From Catellatospora sp. KI3 (GTDB lineage Bacteria > Actinomycetota > Actinomycetes > Mycobacteriales > Micromonosporaceae): 64,000 bases of DNA. This document shows, in pieces, positions 26,474 to 35,084 of this stretch (positions within the stretch are counted from its first letter, which is position 1; the number at the start of each line of letters is the position of its first letter). The DNA lies in contig NZ_JASAMB010000015.1 of assembly GCF_029948125.1 (NCBI RefSeq), forward strand, positions 1 through 64,000, read 5' to 3'. A program made the translations under genes and the position numbers. The notes under the pieces were generated by a model. The model was not told the origin of the DNA. It did no database searches and saw nothing but the letters and a program-made list of their open reading frames with translations.

Positions 26474-27847
26474 GTGTCTGCCAAGGAGAAGTCCGGGCAC
26501 GCGATCGTGCTCGGCGCCAGCATCGGCGGCCTACTCGCCGCCCGTGTGCTCAGCGAGTCGTACGCGAAGATCACCGTCTTCGACCGCGACGAGCTGCCGA
26601 CCGCCAACATCGACCGCCGCGGCGTGCCGCAGGGCGAGCACTCGCACGGCCTGCTCGCGCGGGGCCGCCAGGTGCTCGAGGAGCTGTTCCCGGGCTTCGC
26701 CGCCGACCTCGCCGCCACCGGCGCCGTCCCGCTCGACATCCAGGGCGACGTGGTGTGGATCAACGACGGCCACCGCCTCGTCCGCACCCCCACCGGCCTG
26801 CAGGGGCTGGCCGTGAGCCGCCCGGCGCTGGAGTCGTACGTGCGTACCCGCGTGCTAGAACTGCCCAACGTGGAGCTGCGCGCCAGGCACGAGGCGCTCG
26901 GCCTGCTCGCCACCGAGGACCGCGGCCGGATCACCGGCGTGCGGGTGCTGCCGGTCGGCGGCGACGAGGAGCAGCGCCACGAGGCCGAGCTGGTCGTCGA
27001 CGCGACCGGCCGGGGCAACCGCGGCCCGACCTGGCTGGCCGAGCTCGGCTACGACAAGCCGGTCGAGGACCTGGTCGACCCGAAGACGACGTACGTGTCG
27101 CGCAACTACCGGCGGACCCCGGGGCAGGCCGACTTCACCGCGTTCCTCTGCAGCCCCTCGCCGCAGCAGCCGGTCGGCGGCGTGGCGATCGCCGCCGAGG
27201 GCGACCGCTGGATGGTCACCATGATCGCGGCGGGCGGCGCGCCCGCGCCGATCAGCGACCCGGAGACCTACCACGAGTACGCCAAGCAGTTCGCCGGGCA
27301 GGAGATGTACGAGCTGCTCAGCAAGGCCGAGCCGCTCGGCCCGCCGCACCGGATGCGGCTGCCCGTCAGCGTCCGCCGCCGCTACGAGCACATGAAGCGG
27401 CTGCCGATCGGCTTCCTGGCCGTAGCCGACGCGGTGTGCAGCTTCAACCCGGCGTACGGCCAGGGCATGACCGTCGCCGCGGTCGAGGCCGCGGTGCTGC
27501 GCGACGAGCTGGCCAAGGGCCGCGAGAACCTGCAGCGGCGCTTCTTCAAGGCGGCGGCGAAGGTCATCGACGTGCCGTGGGACATCGCGGTCGGCGCGGA
27601 CCTGCGCTACGACGCGGTGCCCGGCAAGCGCACCGGCAAGGTCAAGTTCCTCAACGGGTACGTGGCCAAGCTGCACGTCGCCGCCGCCCGCCACCCCCAG
27701 GTCGGCCACGCCTTCCTCAGCGTCGCCAACCTGATGGCCGCCCCCCAGCGCCTCTTCGCCCCCGCCGTCCTCCGCCGGGTCCTCAACCCCGGCACCCCCA
27801 CCCCCCAGCCCACCCCCACCTCCTCCCCCACCCCCGCCACCGCCTGA
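26474..27847 (+). CDS. FAD-dependent oxidoreductase/monooxygenase (epoxidase LasC-like)
   Basis: A 457 aa flavoprotein. The Rossmann motif is at the N-terminus (AIVLGASIGGLLAARVLSE). The second FAD motif is VADAVCSFNPAYGQGMTVAA near residue 320, as in aromatic-ring hydroxylase-like enzymes and polyether epoxidases. VVDATGRGNRGPTW is the middle motif. The C-terminal 20 residues are Pro/Thr-rich and probably unstructured. No biosynthetic partner genes lie nearby, so the substrate is unknown. GTG 26474 follows GGAGAA. Confidence 0.8.
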   Translation: MSAKEKSGHAIVLGASIGGLLAARVLSESYAKITVFDRDELPTANIDRRGVPQGEHSHGLLARGRQVLEELFPGFAADLAATGAVPLDIQGDVVWINDGHRLVRTPTGLQGLAVSRPALESYVRTRVLELPNVELRARHEALGLLATEDRGRITGVRVLPVGGDEEQRHEAELVVDATGRGNRGPTWLAELGYDKPVEDLVDPKTTYVSRNYRRTPGQADFTAFLCSPSPQQPVGGVAIAAEGDRWMVTMIAAGGAPAPISDPETYHEYAKQFAGQEMYELLSKAEPLGPPHRMRLPVSVRRRYEHMKRLPIGFLAVADAVCSFNPAYGQGMTVAAVEAAVLRDELAKGRENLQRRFFKAAAKVIDVPWDIAVGADLRYDAVPGKRTGKVKFLNGYVAKLHVAAARHPQVGHAFLSVANLMAAPQRLFAPAVLRRVLNPGTPTPQPTPTSSPTPATA

Positions 27848-27860
27848 CCCCCGCCCCTCC

Positions 27861-28039
27861 GACCCGTTGATCATGAGCTTATGGACGTGATGGGCGGCGT
27901 GTCACCACCCTGGCGCCGTGGTCAACTCTCACTACGCGCGGCAGCCATGCCCCGGCGCGCCGCCCGGCGCGAAGGTGATCATGGTGCCGGGGTGGTGACA
28001 CGCCGTCGACAACGTCCATAAGTTCATGATCAACGGGTC
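27861..28039. repeat. Long dispersed palindrome, GTTGATCATGA family (full copy)
   Basis: A 179-base inverted repeat with arms of about 65 bases. The outer 28 bases match with one mismatch (GTTGATCATGAGCTTATGG against CCATAAGTTCATGATCAAC). The inner part, GGCGTGTCACCACCC, is also mirrored. It starts 13 bases past the oxidoreductase stop and its right end contains the SDR stop codon. Homologous sequence occurs at 45268 and 46855. No transposase is present, so it looks like a MITE or an extended REP. Confidence 0.9.
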
Positions 28040-28826
28040 AGAGGGTCGGGGTGTAGCCGCCGTCGATGGTTATGTCGGTGCCGGTCAGGTTGGCGGCGCG
28101 AGGGCCGGCCAGGAAGGCGACCACGTCGGCCACCTCGGCGGGGGTGGTGAAGCGGCCGGTGGGGGCGGCGGCGGCGACCTGCTGGCGGACTTCGGCGGCG
28201 GAGGCGCCGGAGGCCTTGGCGAACTGGTCGGCGACGCCGCCGGAGGCCAGCCACAGCGGGGTCTCGACCGGGCCGGGGCTGACCGTGTTGACCCGGATGT
28301 TCTTCGGGCCGAGCTCCTTGGACAGGGCCTTGGAGAAGTTGGTCAGGGCCGCCTTCGACGAGGTGTAGTCGATGATGGCCGGGTCGGGGTAGAACGCGTT
28401 GATCGAGCTGACCGTCACGATCGCGCCGCCGCCCCGGGCGAGCAGGTGCGGTACGGCGGCCCGCGTCGCCCGTACCGCCGACATCAGGTTGATGTTGAAG
28501 CCGGTCAGCCAGTCCTCGTCGGTGACGCTGGTGAACCCGCCCAGCCGCGGGAACACCGCCCCCACGTTGTTGACCAGCACGTCCATCCCGCCGTACGCCG
28601 AGACCGCCGCCTCGACCAGCTGCCCCGGCCCGTCCGGCGTGCCCAGGTCCACCGGCAGCGCGGTCACCGCCCCGTCGGCGGCCAGCGCGGCCAGTTCGGC
28701 GGTGACGGTACGCGCCCCTGCCGCCACCCGCGCCCCGCGCTCCGTGAGCGCCCGGACCACTTCCAGCCCGATGCCCTTGCTCGCCCCGGTGACCACGGCG
28801 ACCCTGCCCGCCAGCTCCTGCTCCAT
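28038..28826 (-). CDS. Short-chain dehydrogenase/reductase
   Basis: A 262 aa classical SDR. The cofactor motif is TGASKGIG (NADP-type), then NNVGA. The catalytic Ser is in VSSINAF, and Tyr and Lys are in DYTSSKAALTNFSK. The C-terminus ends GTDITIDGGYTPTL. The role is unknown; SDRs of this type reduce ketones or oxidise alcohols. Its TGA stop lies inside the palindromic repeat at 27861-28039. Confidence 0.88.
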   Translation of the reverse strand: MEQELAGRVAVVTGASKGIGLEVVRALTERGARVAAGARTVTAELAALAADGAVTALPVDLGTPDGPGQLVEAAVSAYGGMDVLVNNVGAVFPRLGGFTSVTDEDWLTGFNINLMSAVRATRAAVPHLLARGGGAIVTVSSINAFYPDPAIIDYTSSKAALTNFSKALSKELGPKNIRVNTVSPGPVETPLWLASGGVADQFAKASGASAAEVRQQVAAAAPTGRFTTPAEVADVVAFLAGPRAANLTGTDITIDGGYTPTL

Positions 28827-28877
28827 GGCTGTCGACGCTACGCGCGCGGTGGCGGCCGGGCCGGGGAAACACGCAGG

Positions 28878-29384
28878 TCAGACGCCGGTGGTGCCGTCGA
28901 CGAGCTCGCGTACCACGTCGAGGTGGCCGTTGTGCCGGGCGATCTCCTCGACCAGGTGGAACAGGATCCAGCGCAGCGTGACCGGAGCGTCGTTGCGGCG
29001 GAGTCTGCGCACCGAGAGCGTGTCGAGGTCGGTGGCGGCGACCAGGGCGCGGTAGCGCTCGGACTGGGCGTCGTACTCGTCGAGCAGCTGCGCGATCGGG
29101 TAGTCGAGGGCGACGGTGAACTCGCGGTCCGGCTCCTCCTCGGTCCACGGCCCGGTGTCCTCCTCGCCCAGGAAGACCACCTGGAACCAGTTGTTCTCCA
29201 CCCAGCGGACGTGGTTGACCAGCCCTGCGACGGTCATCAGCGGCGAGCCGGGCAGCGGCGCCGTGCGGGCCGCCTCCTCGGTGATGCCCTCGCACTTGGC
29301 CCGTACGGTGGCGCGGGCGTAGTCGAGGAACGTGGTCAGGGTGGTTCGCTCGTCCCAGCTGGACGGCAGATCGGTTCGCGTCAT
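28878..29384 (-). CDS. DinB/DUF664 family protein
   Basis: A 168 aa four-helix-bundle protein of the DinB-like (DUF664) superfamily. Potential metal-ligand histidines are in VNHVRWVENNW and EEIARHNGHLDVVREL. Relatives include bacillithiol/mycothiol-dependent transferases and many of unknown function. ATG 29384 gives the usual N-terminus MTRTDLPSSWDERTTL; ATG 29396 is an alternative. Ribosome sites are weak for both. Confidence 0.83.
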   Translation of the reverse strand: MTRTDLPSSWDERTTLTTFLDYARATVRAKCEGITEEAARTAPLPGSPLMTVAGLVNHVRWVENNWFQVVFLGEEDTGPWTEEEPDREFTVALDYPIAQLLDEYDAQSERYRALVAATDLDTLSVRRLRRNDAPVTLRWILFHLVEEIARHNGHLDVVRELVDGTTGV

Positions 29385-29498
29385 GGCGCCGATCATGCTG
29401 GCCCGCCGGGGTCGCTGTCGAACCGGTTATGGCCGTCGCGGCAGGTGACGACCGGTCGAGGCGCAGCCGGACAGGTCACGGCCGGACACGACGGGCGG

Positions 29499-30191
29499 TC
29501 AGGCCACACCGATGGCGCGCAGCAGCGCGGCGGTGTCGGCCAGGGACTCGAGCACCGTGTGCGCGCCCGCGGCGTGCAGCTGGGCGACGGTCGCGCCGCC
29601 GGTGGCCACGGCGATCGCGGTGACGCCGTTGTGCAGGGCGCCTTCGACGTCGTGCTCGGTGTCGCCGATGACCACGACCCGGTGGTCGGGCAGGGCGACC
29701 CCGTGCTTGCGCTCGGCGCGGTCGCGGGCCAGCCGCACCAGCACCGACCGGACGGGGTGCTCGCCGCCGTACCCGCCGATGTCCAGGTCCATCGGGCCGA
29801 GCAGGTCGAAGGCGGCCAGCTTGATCCGCGCGGCGTCGCGGATGTTGCCGGTGACCACGGTCTGCACCACGCCCGGAACCTCGGCCAGCGCGGCCACCGC
29901 GGCGGCGGCCCCGGCCAGCGCCACGCCGTTGGCGCGGATCTGCTCGCGGGCGGCCTCGGTGTGCGCGGCGAGGGTGTCCAGGAACAGGGCCGTCAGCCGG
30001 TCGTCGACGCCGCGGCCGTGCCCGGTCAGGGCGGTGGTGAAGATGTAGTGGTCGGTGCGGCCGCCGAAGTCGGGCAGGCTGGGCGGTTCCGCGCCGACGA
30101 CCTCCCGGTACGCCGACAGGAAGATCGCCTTGCCGCCGCCGCCCGCGTTGATCAGCGTCCGGTCGATGTCCCAGAGGACCAGGTGCTCCAC
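29499..30191 (-). CDS. HAD family hydrolase
   Basis: A 230 aa phosphatase-like protein. HAD motif I is LWDIDRTL, with the nucleophile Asp and the second Asp. Motif II is the Thr in TVVTGNIRD, and motif IV is VIGDTEHDVEGA. The helical cap between motifs I and II is of C1 type, as in phosphoglycolate phosphatases and beta-phosphoglucomutases. The substrate is not predictable from context. It is convergent with no partner and appears to be a single gene. Confidence 0.88.
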   Translation of the reverse strand: MEHLVLWDIDRTLINAGGGGKAIFLSAYREVVGAEPPSLPDFGGRTDHYIFTTALTGHGRGVDDRLTALFLDTLAAHTEAAREQIRANGVALAGAAAAVAALAEVPGVVQTVVTGNIRDAARIKLAAFDLLGPMDLDIGGYGGEHPVRSVLVRLARDRAERKHGVALPDHRVVVIGDTEHDVEGALHNGVTAIAVATGGATVAQLHAAGAHTVLESLADTAALLRAIGVA

Positions 30192-30278
30192 GGGGTCAAG
30201 GCATCACACCCGCACACGCGCTGTCAAGCCGCCCGAACTGCGTGGCGTCCCCGGCGGCGGCGGCATAGGGTCGCGGAC

Positions 30279-31190
30279 ATGGTGAGCGTACGGGTGGCGA
30301 CCGAGGCCGAGCAGCAGTCGTGGCAGGAGTCCTGGCGGGAGCGGCTGAACAGCCACTTCGGCTGGTACGCCGATCCGGCCGCGCGGCAGCAGAAGGTGGA
30401 GCGGCGGCTCGGGTCCCGGCAGCGCGCCCTGTCCGCCACGGTGCTGGTGGCCGAATCGGATGGACAGGTCGTGGGGCAGCTCGCCCTCGGCGTCTCCCCC
30501 ACCGCCGACCCGTCCGAGGCGTTCGTCCACGACCTGCACGCCGCCGGCGACGAGCAGGTGGCCGGGGCGCTGCTCGAAGCCGCCCGGCGGTACGCCGCCG
30601 AGCAGGGGGTGCAGCGGCTCGGCGCGGTGACGCCGACCGGTGACCCGGTGGTGGACGCGCTGTTCGGGACGCTGCAACTGCGGGCCCAGCAGATGGTCAA
30701 GGACGTGTCCCTGCCGGTCGTGCTGCCCGACGGCCTCACCGGCCGCCCGATGTCGCCCGAGGAGTACGGACCCTGGCTGAGCGGCGAGATCGTCGGCTAC
30801 GCCGAGGACATCACCGCCTCGGGGTCGGCCACGGCCGAGGCGGCCCGCGCCCGGTCCGACCGCGAGTTCGCCGAGCTGCTGCCCGACGGCCTGGCCACGG
30901 CCGGGCACAGCCTGTGGACGCTGTGCGACGACGGGCAGGCGGTGGCCCACATCTGGCTGCGGCACGGGCACGCGCCCAGCATGGGCTACGTCTTCGGGGT
31001 CAACGTCCACGAGGGACACCGCGGCAAGGGGTACGGCCGGGCGGTGATGCTGCTCGGCGAGCGGGAGACCGCGGCCGCCGGAGACGCCCAGCTCGGGCTG
31101 AACGTCTTCGGCAGCAACACGGTCGCCCGCAACCTGTACGACAGGCTCGGCTACCGGATCGTCGACCAGTTCCGCTCCACCGACCTGTGA
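30279..31190 (+). CDS. GNAT acetyltransferase with two tandem domains
   Basis: A 303 aa protein. The C-terminal half is a canonical GNAT domain with the acetyl-CoA site VNVHEGHRGKGYGRAVM and the closing segment NTVARNLYDRLGY. The N-terminal half (about 1-140) looks like a degenerate GNAT domain. Tandem GNATs include mycothiol synthase and antibiotic or peptide acetyltransferases; the substrate here is unknown. A strong bidirectional hairpin follows at 31191. Confidence 0.85.
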   Translation: MVSVRVATEAEQQSWQESWRERLNSHFGWYADPAARQQKVERRLGSRQRALSATVLVAESDGQVVGQLALGVSPTADPSEAFVHDLHAAGDEQVAGALLEAARRYAAEQGVQRLGAVTPTGDPVVDALFGTLQLRAQQMVKDVSLPVVLPDGLTGRPMSPEEYGPWLSGEIVGYAEDITASGSATAEAARARSDREFAELLPDGLATAGHSLWTLCDDGQAVAHIWLRHGHAPSMGYVFGVNVHEGHRGKGYGRAVMLLGERETAAAGDAQLGLNVFGSNTVARNLYDRLGYRIVDQFRSTDL

Positions 31191-31229
31191 CCGGCGGCCC
31201 CGCCCCGCTGGTCGGGGCGGGGCCGCCGG
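31191..31229. terminator. GC-rich bidirectional hairpin
   Basis: A perfect 17-base stem, CCGGCGGCCCCGCCCCG, with a CTGGT loop begins right after the GNAT stop. It sits between two convergent genes and lacks a T-run, as is common in high-GC actinobacteria. Confidence 0.85.
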
Positions 31230-31239
31230 ATGCTCCGGC

Positions 31240-32442
31240 TCAGGAGCAGTGCCAGACCAGCGCGGCTCCGCGCATGGGCAGCACCTGGTCGGCCGCCGCG
31301 ACGACCCGGCCGTCGTCACTGACGAACACCGGCGCGTACGAGCCGCTCCCGGCCGGTTTCGGCAGCTCCAGCACGTCCGCACCGCGCACGGCCGCCAAGC
31401 CGCCGCCGGAGGCCGCCCCGACCAGCCAGCCCTTCGCGTTGACGACGGGCCGGTTGATGGACGGCGACTCCACCAGCCGCACCTCGTCCGTCGCCAGGTT
31501 CCACAGCGTGGTGATCGAGGTGCCGTTCTCCCGGAAGTCACCGGAGTAGCCGGTCACCCAGCCGCCCCGGATCGCCGTCACCCGGGTGTCGAGCTGTGCC
31601 GCGGTGACGCCGGGTTGCGGCGGGCCGACGAGTTCGCGTACCGATCCGTCCGGCGCCCAGAGGAACGACCTGACGCCCTCGGCCTTATCGTCGGCGAAGA
31701 AGCCGGCGACGGTGCCGTCGTCGTCGATCGCGACCGCCATGCCCCACCAGCGTTCCATGCCCTTCGGCAGCGGGAGCAGCTCCGGTTCGCCGTCCACGGT
31801 GCGCCACCGGACCGGGCGGTCGTGGTGGCCGTCGCCGTCGATGCGCTGGTAGCCCACGACCACCCCGGCGGAGTTGATCGCCATCGGGCTCATCTGGTAG
31901 CCCTTCATCCGGATGACGGCCCCGTTCCGGTAGGCCCACGGCTGCCACACGCTGTCGTCGACGTAGCTCCGGCCGACCGCGGTCCCGGCGCTGTTGACCG
32001 CGGCGAACTCGGCCATGCCGCCCTCGACCGGGACCGCCTGCGGCTCGCCGCCGTCCCAGAGCGCCGGCTGGCTGCCCGGGGCGGCGTCAGTTGAGGGGAC
32101 GACGCCGCCGACGAGGTAGCGGCCGGTCGGGTCGCCGCCGGTCACGGTGGCCCGACCTCCTTCGTACCCGGCGGGGAGTGCCGGGTACTGGGCGACGCAG
32201 TCGCGCGGCGGGGTGAGCGTGCTCGGGGTGGGGGACGGTGGTGGCGGCGGTGCGTCGTCGCGGCGCGCGGCCGCCTGCACCACGACGCCGCCGAGCAGCG
32301 CGGCCGTCAGCGCGGCGGCGATCGAGGCGCCGATCCGGCGGCCCGCCCGGCGCCGTCGGCCGAGCACGAGCGCCCGTTCGGTGAAGTCGCCGGTGCGGGC
32401 GCCTCCGGCCAGGTCGCCGAGCAGTTCCCTCAGGTCGCTCAT
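31240..32442 (-). CDS. Membrane protein with extracellular HAF-type repeats, sigma-factor partner
   Basis: A 400 aa single-pass protein. Residues 1-35 are basic and cytoplasmic, 37-59 (IGASIAAALTAALLGGVVVQ) form a membrane helix, and a Pro-rich linker follows. The extracellular part carries repeats such as AVNSAGTAVGRSY, AINSAGVVVGYQ and AIDDDGTVAGFF, the HAF repeat pattern. It overlaps the ECF sigma gene by 4 bases (ATGA). Genes in that position often encode anti-sigma factors, but I see no zinc anti-sigma motif, so that role is inferred. No lipobox. Confidence 0.7.
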   Translation of the reverse strand: MSDLRELLGDLAGGARTGDFTERALVLGRRRRAGRRIGASIAAALTAALLGGVVVQAAARRDDAPPPPPSPTPSTLTPPRDCVAQYPALPAGYEGGRATVTGGDPTGRYLVGGVVPSTDAAPGSQPALWDGGEPQAVPVEGGMAEFAAVNSAGTAVGRSYVDDSVWQPWAYRNGAVIRMKGYQMSPMAINSAGVVVGYQRIDGDGHHDRPVRWRTVDGEPELLPLPKGMERWWGMAVAIDDDGTVAGFFADDKAEGVRSFLWAPDGSVRELVGPPQPGVTAAQLDTRVTAIRGGWVTGYSGDFRENGTSITTLWNLATDEVRLVESPSINRPVVNAKGWLVGAASGGGLAAVRGADVLELPKPAGSGSYAPVFVSDDGRVVAAADQVLPMRGAALVWHCS

Positions 32443-32963
32443 GCCCGCACCTCCTGCGGCTCGCGGACCAGCACGTGCAGTTCGGGCGCGAGCTCGCGCA
32501 GCTTGGCCAGCGCGTACGAGGTCTGGCTCTTGACCGTGCCCACCGAGACGCTCAGCGCCGCAGCGGTGTCGGCTTCGGACAGGTCCTCGAAGTAGCGCAG
32601 CACGATCACGGCGCGCTGCTTGCGGCTCAGTCTGGCCAGCGCCTGCCCCAGCAGCAGGCGCCGCACGGCACGGGCGGCCATGTCCTCGTCGGCGGGCGTC
32701 TCCGGCAGGTGCTCGACGGCGAACTCGGCCCGCAGGTGACGGCTGCGCCGCCACACCGAGATGTGCTCGTGGTACATGATCTTGCGCAGGTAGGCGTCCG
32801 GACTGCCGTCCCGGGAGATCGAGGGCCACTTCGCGGCGAGCTTCACCAGCGAGTTCTGCACCAGGTCGTCCGCATTGTGATGGTCGCCGGTGAGCAGATA
32901 GGCCACCCGCGACAACCGTTTCATCCGCGCGTGTACGAAGTCGCGAAACTCATCATCGTCCAC
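32439..32963 (-). CDS. ECF sigma factor, SigE family
   Basis: A 174 aa RNA polymerase sigma factor. Region 2 is at residues 10-75 (VAYLLTGDHHNADDLVQNSLVKLAAKW) and region 4 at 110-160 (RKQRAVIVLRYFEDLSEADTAAALSVSVGTVKSQ). This is the actinobacterial SigE/SigM-like group common in Streptomyces and Micromonospora. It is co-transcribed and translationally coupled with the membrane protein downstream, a typical signal-transduction pair. ATG 32963 is used. Confidence 0.9.
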   Translation of the reverse strand: MDDDEFRDFVHARMKRLSRVAYLLTGDHHNADDLVQNSLVKLAAKWPSISRDGSPDAYLRKIMYHEHISVWRRSRHLRAEFAVEHLPETPADEDMAARAVRRLLLGQALARLSRKQRAVIVLRYFEDLSEADTAAALSVSVGTVKSQTSYALAKLRELAPELHVLVREPQEVRA

Positions 32964-33012
32964 CTACGCCGCCTTCCCCGAACCGAGCCCGACCACTGTC
33001 ACGGCACATACG

Positions 33013-33055
33013 CCGGCCGCCCGCGCCGGGGTTGGAAACCGGGGCGGGCGGCCGG
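33013..33055. terminator. GC-rich hairpin after the acyl-CoA ligase operon
   Basis: CCGGCCGCCCGCGCCGG (33013-33029) pairs with CCGGGGCGGGCGGCCGG (33039-33055) with one mismatch. It lies 11 bases past the ligase stop and about 50 bases upstream of the sigma-factor start, so it also separates the two transcription units. Confidence 0.8.
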
Positions 33056-33066
33056 GGCGGCGCAGG

Positions 33067-34620
33067 TCAGGCGGTGCCGGTCTCCTGCGCGACGATCCGG
33101 CGCAGCTCGCGTTTGAGCACCTTGAGGCTGGGCCCCATGGGCAGCTCGGCGACGAACCGGAACCGGCGCGGGTACTTGTGCCGCCCGAGCCGCTCGCGCG
33201 ACCACTCGGTCAGCTCCGCCTCGGTCGGCGCGGCCCGCGCCGGGTCGAGCACCAGCACCGCGCAGATCTCCTCGCCGTGCAGCTCGTCGGGCACCCCGAT
33301 CACCGACACCTGCGCGATGGCCGGGTGCCGGGCCAGCGCCTCCTCGACCTCGCGCGGGTACACGTTGAAGCCGCCCCGGATGATCAGGTCCTTCTTGCGG
33401 TCGACGATGGTGATGAACCCGTCGGCGTCCTTGGTGCCCAGGTCGCCGGTGCGGAACCAGCCGTCGGTGATCGCCTGCGCGGTGGCCTCGGGCCGGTTGA
33501 GGTAGCCCGCGAACACGTTGTGCCCCCGGATCACGATCTCGCCCAGCTCGCCGTCGGGCAGCAGTTCGATCCGGTCCTCCAGGTCCGGGCGGGCGATCTC
33601 GGTCTCCACGCCCCAGACCGTGTGCCCGACCGTGCCGGGGCGCACGCCGAAGTGCGGCTGGTTGGTGGTGGCCGTCGGCGAGGTCTCGGACAGGCCGTAG
33701 CCCTCGTACACGGTGGTGTCGAAGGCGGCGCTGAACCGTTCCAGGGCCGCGACGGGCAGCGCCGCGCCGCCGGAGATGCACAGGCGCAGCTTCGGCAGGT
33801 CGGTGCGGCCGGCGGCGGCTTCGAGCAGCCCCAGATACATCGTGGGTACGCCGTGGAAGACGTCCACCTGCTCCCGCAGCATCAGGTCGATCGCCGCCGC
33901 GCCGTTGAACCGGGCCAGCAGCACCAGCGTCGCGCCGAGCCGGAACGCCCCGTTCATGCCGACGGTCTGCCCGAACGTGTGGAACAGCGGCAGGCAGCCC
34001 AGCACCACGTCGGTGGGCCGGGCGTCGTTGGCGTCGAACACGTTGACCACGGTGTTCATGACCAGGTTCAGGTGCGTCAGCACCGCGCCCTTGGGCTCGC
34101 CCGTCGTGCCGCTGGTGTACAGGATGACGGCCGGGTCGGTCGGCCCGGTCGACTCGTACGACCGCAGCGGCGGCACCCCCGCGCTGACGTCCTCCAGCCG
34201 GGGCGGCACCGCCCCGCCGTCGGGGCGCGGACCGACGCTGACCAGTGCGATCCCGGCCTCGGCGGCGGCCGGGGCGCCGAGGGCCAGCAGCGCGCTGTGG
34301 CACACCACCACCTTGGCGCCGCTGTCGCGCAGCACGTACGCCGCCTCCGCCGGGGTGAGCAGCAGGTGCACCGGCACCACCACGGCACCGGCGGCCAGCG
34401 CCCCGTAGTAGGCGCGCGGGAACTCGACCGTGTTCGGCACCACCAGCGCCACCACGTCGCCCCGGCGGACGCCCAGTTCGCGCAGGCCCGCCCCGTACGC
34501 CAGGGCCTGCTGCCACAGGTCGGCGTAGCTGACCCGCAGGTCGCCGTCGACGACGGCGGTCTTGCCGCGGTGCCGCCGCGCGCCCTCGGCCAGGACGGCG
34601 GCCAGGGACAGCGTGCTCAC
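33067..34620 (-). CDS. Acyl-CoA ligase (AMP-forming)
   Basis: A 517 aa enzyme of the ANL superfamily, activating a carboxylic acid to its CoA thioester. The P-loop is ILYTSGTTGEPKGAVLTH, the A5-like motif EGYGLSETSP, and the hinge GDLGTKDADGFITIVDRKKDLIIRGG. The C-terminal catalytic Lys is in LKVLKREL. Last gene of the SDR-acd-maoC-ligase operon; GTG 34620 overlaps the maoC stop by 4 bases. The operon looks like a beta-oxidation module. The chain type is not predictable. Confidence 0.92.
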   Translation of the reverse strand: MSTLSLAAVLAEGARRHRGKTAVVDGDLRVSYADLWQQALAYGAGLRELGVRRGDVVALVVPNTVEFPRAYYGALAAGAVVVPVHLLLTPAEAAYVLRDSGAKVVVCHSALLALGAPAAAEAGIALVSVGPRPDGGAVPPRLEDVSAGVPPLRSYESTGPTDPAVILYTSGTTGEPKGAVLTHLNLVMNTVVNVFDANDARPTDVVLGCLPLFHTFGQTVGMNGAFRLGATLVLLARFNGAAAIDLMLREQVDVFHGVPTMYLGLLEAAAGRTDLPKLRLCISGGAALPVAALERFSAAFDTTVYEGYGLSETSPTATTNQPHFGVRPGTVGHTVWGVETEIARPDLEDRIELLPDGELGEIVIRGHNVFAGYLNRPEATAQAITDGWFRTGDLGTKDADGFITIVDRKKDLIIRGGFNVYPREVEEALARHPAIAQVSVIGVPDELHGEEICAVLVLDPARAAPTEAELTEWSRERLGRHKYPRRFRFVAELPMGPSLKVLKRELRRIVAQETGTA

Positions 34621-35084
34621 GGCTGCTCCTGGGGGTAGTACACGCGGCTGACCGTCTCGGCCACGCAGGCGGGCTTGTCGCTGTCGTCGGTGCGCACGGT
34701 GGCCTGGGCGACCAGCTGCACCCCGCCCGGCACCGGCTCGACCGACACGATCTGCACCGTGAGCCGCACCTTCGCCCCGACGCGCACCGGCGCGGCGAAC
34801 CGCACCCGGTTCAGGCCGTAGTTGACGCCCATGCTGGCGCCGTCGAACCGGTACAGGTCGCGCACCAGCAGCGGCAGCAGCGACAGGGTCAGGTACCCGT
34901 GGGCGACCGTGCCGCCGAACGGACCGGTGGCCGCCCGCTCGGGGTCGGTGTGGATCCACTGGTCGTCGCCGGTGGCGTCGGCGAACGCGTCGACGCGCCC
35001 CTGCTCGATCTGGTGCCACGGGCCGGGGCCGATGACCTGGCCGACGGCGGCGGCCAGCTCCTGCGGCGAGTGGAAGACTCTCAT
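34617..35084 (-). CDS. MaoC-like (R)-enoyl-CoA hydratase
   Basis: A 155 aa hot-dog fold protein. The hydratase-2 motif is complete (FADATGDDQWIHTDPERA), with catalytic Asp and His, followed by FGGTVAHGYLTLSLL. It hydrates 2-enoyl-CoA made by the dehydrogenase encoded immediately upstream. Overlaps both neighbours by 4 bases (ATGA and GTGA), so translation is coupled. Confidence 0.92.
   Translation of the reverse strand: MRVFHSPQELAAAVGQVIGPGPWHQIEQGRVDAFADATGDDQWIHTDPERAATGPFGGTVAHGYLTLSLLPLLVRDLYRFDGASMGVNYGLNRVRFAAPVRVGAKVRLTVQIVSVEPVPGGVQLVAQATVRTDDSDKPACVAETVSRVYYPQEQP

Noticed and set aside
28026-30278. Plus-strand frame open for 2.2 kb in front of the GNAT gene
   Set aside because: It is the antisense shadow of the SDR, DinB and HAD genes; only the part from 30279 encodes a recognisable protein.
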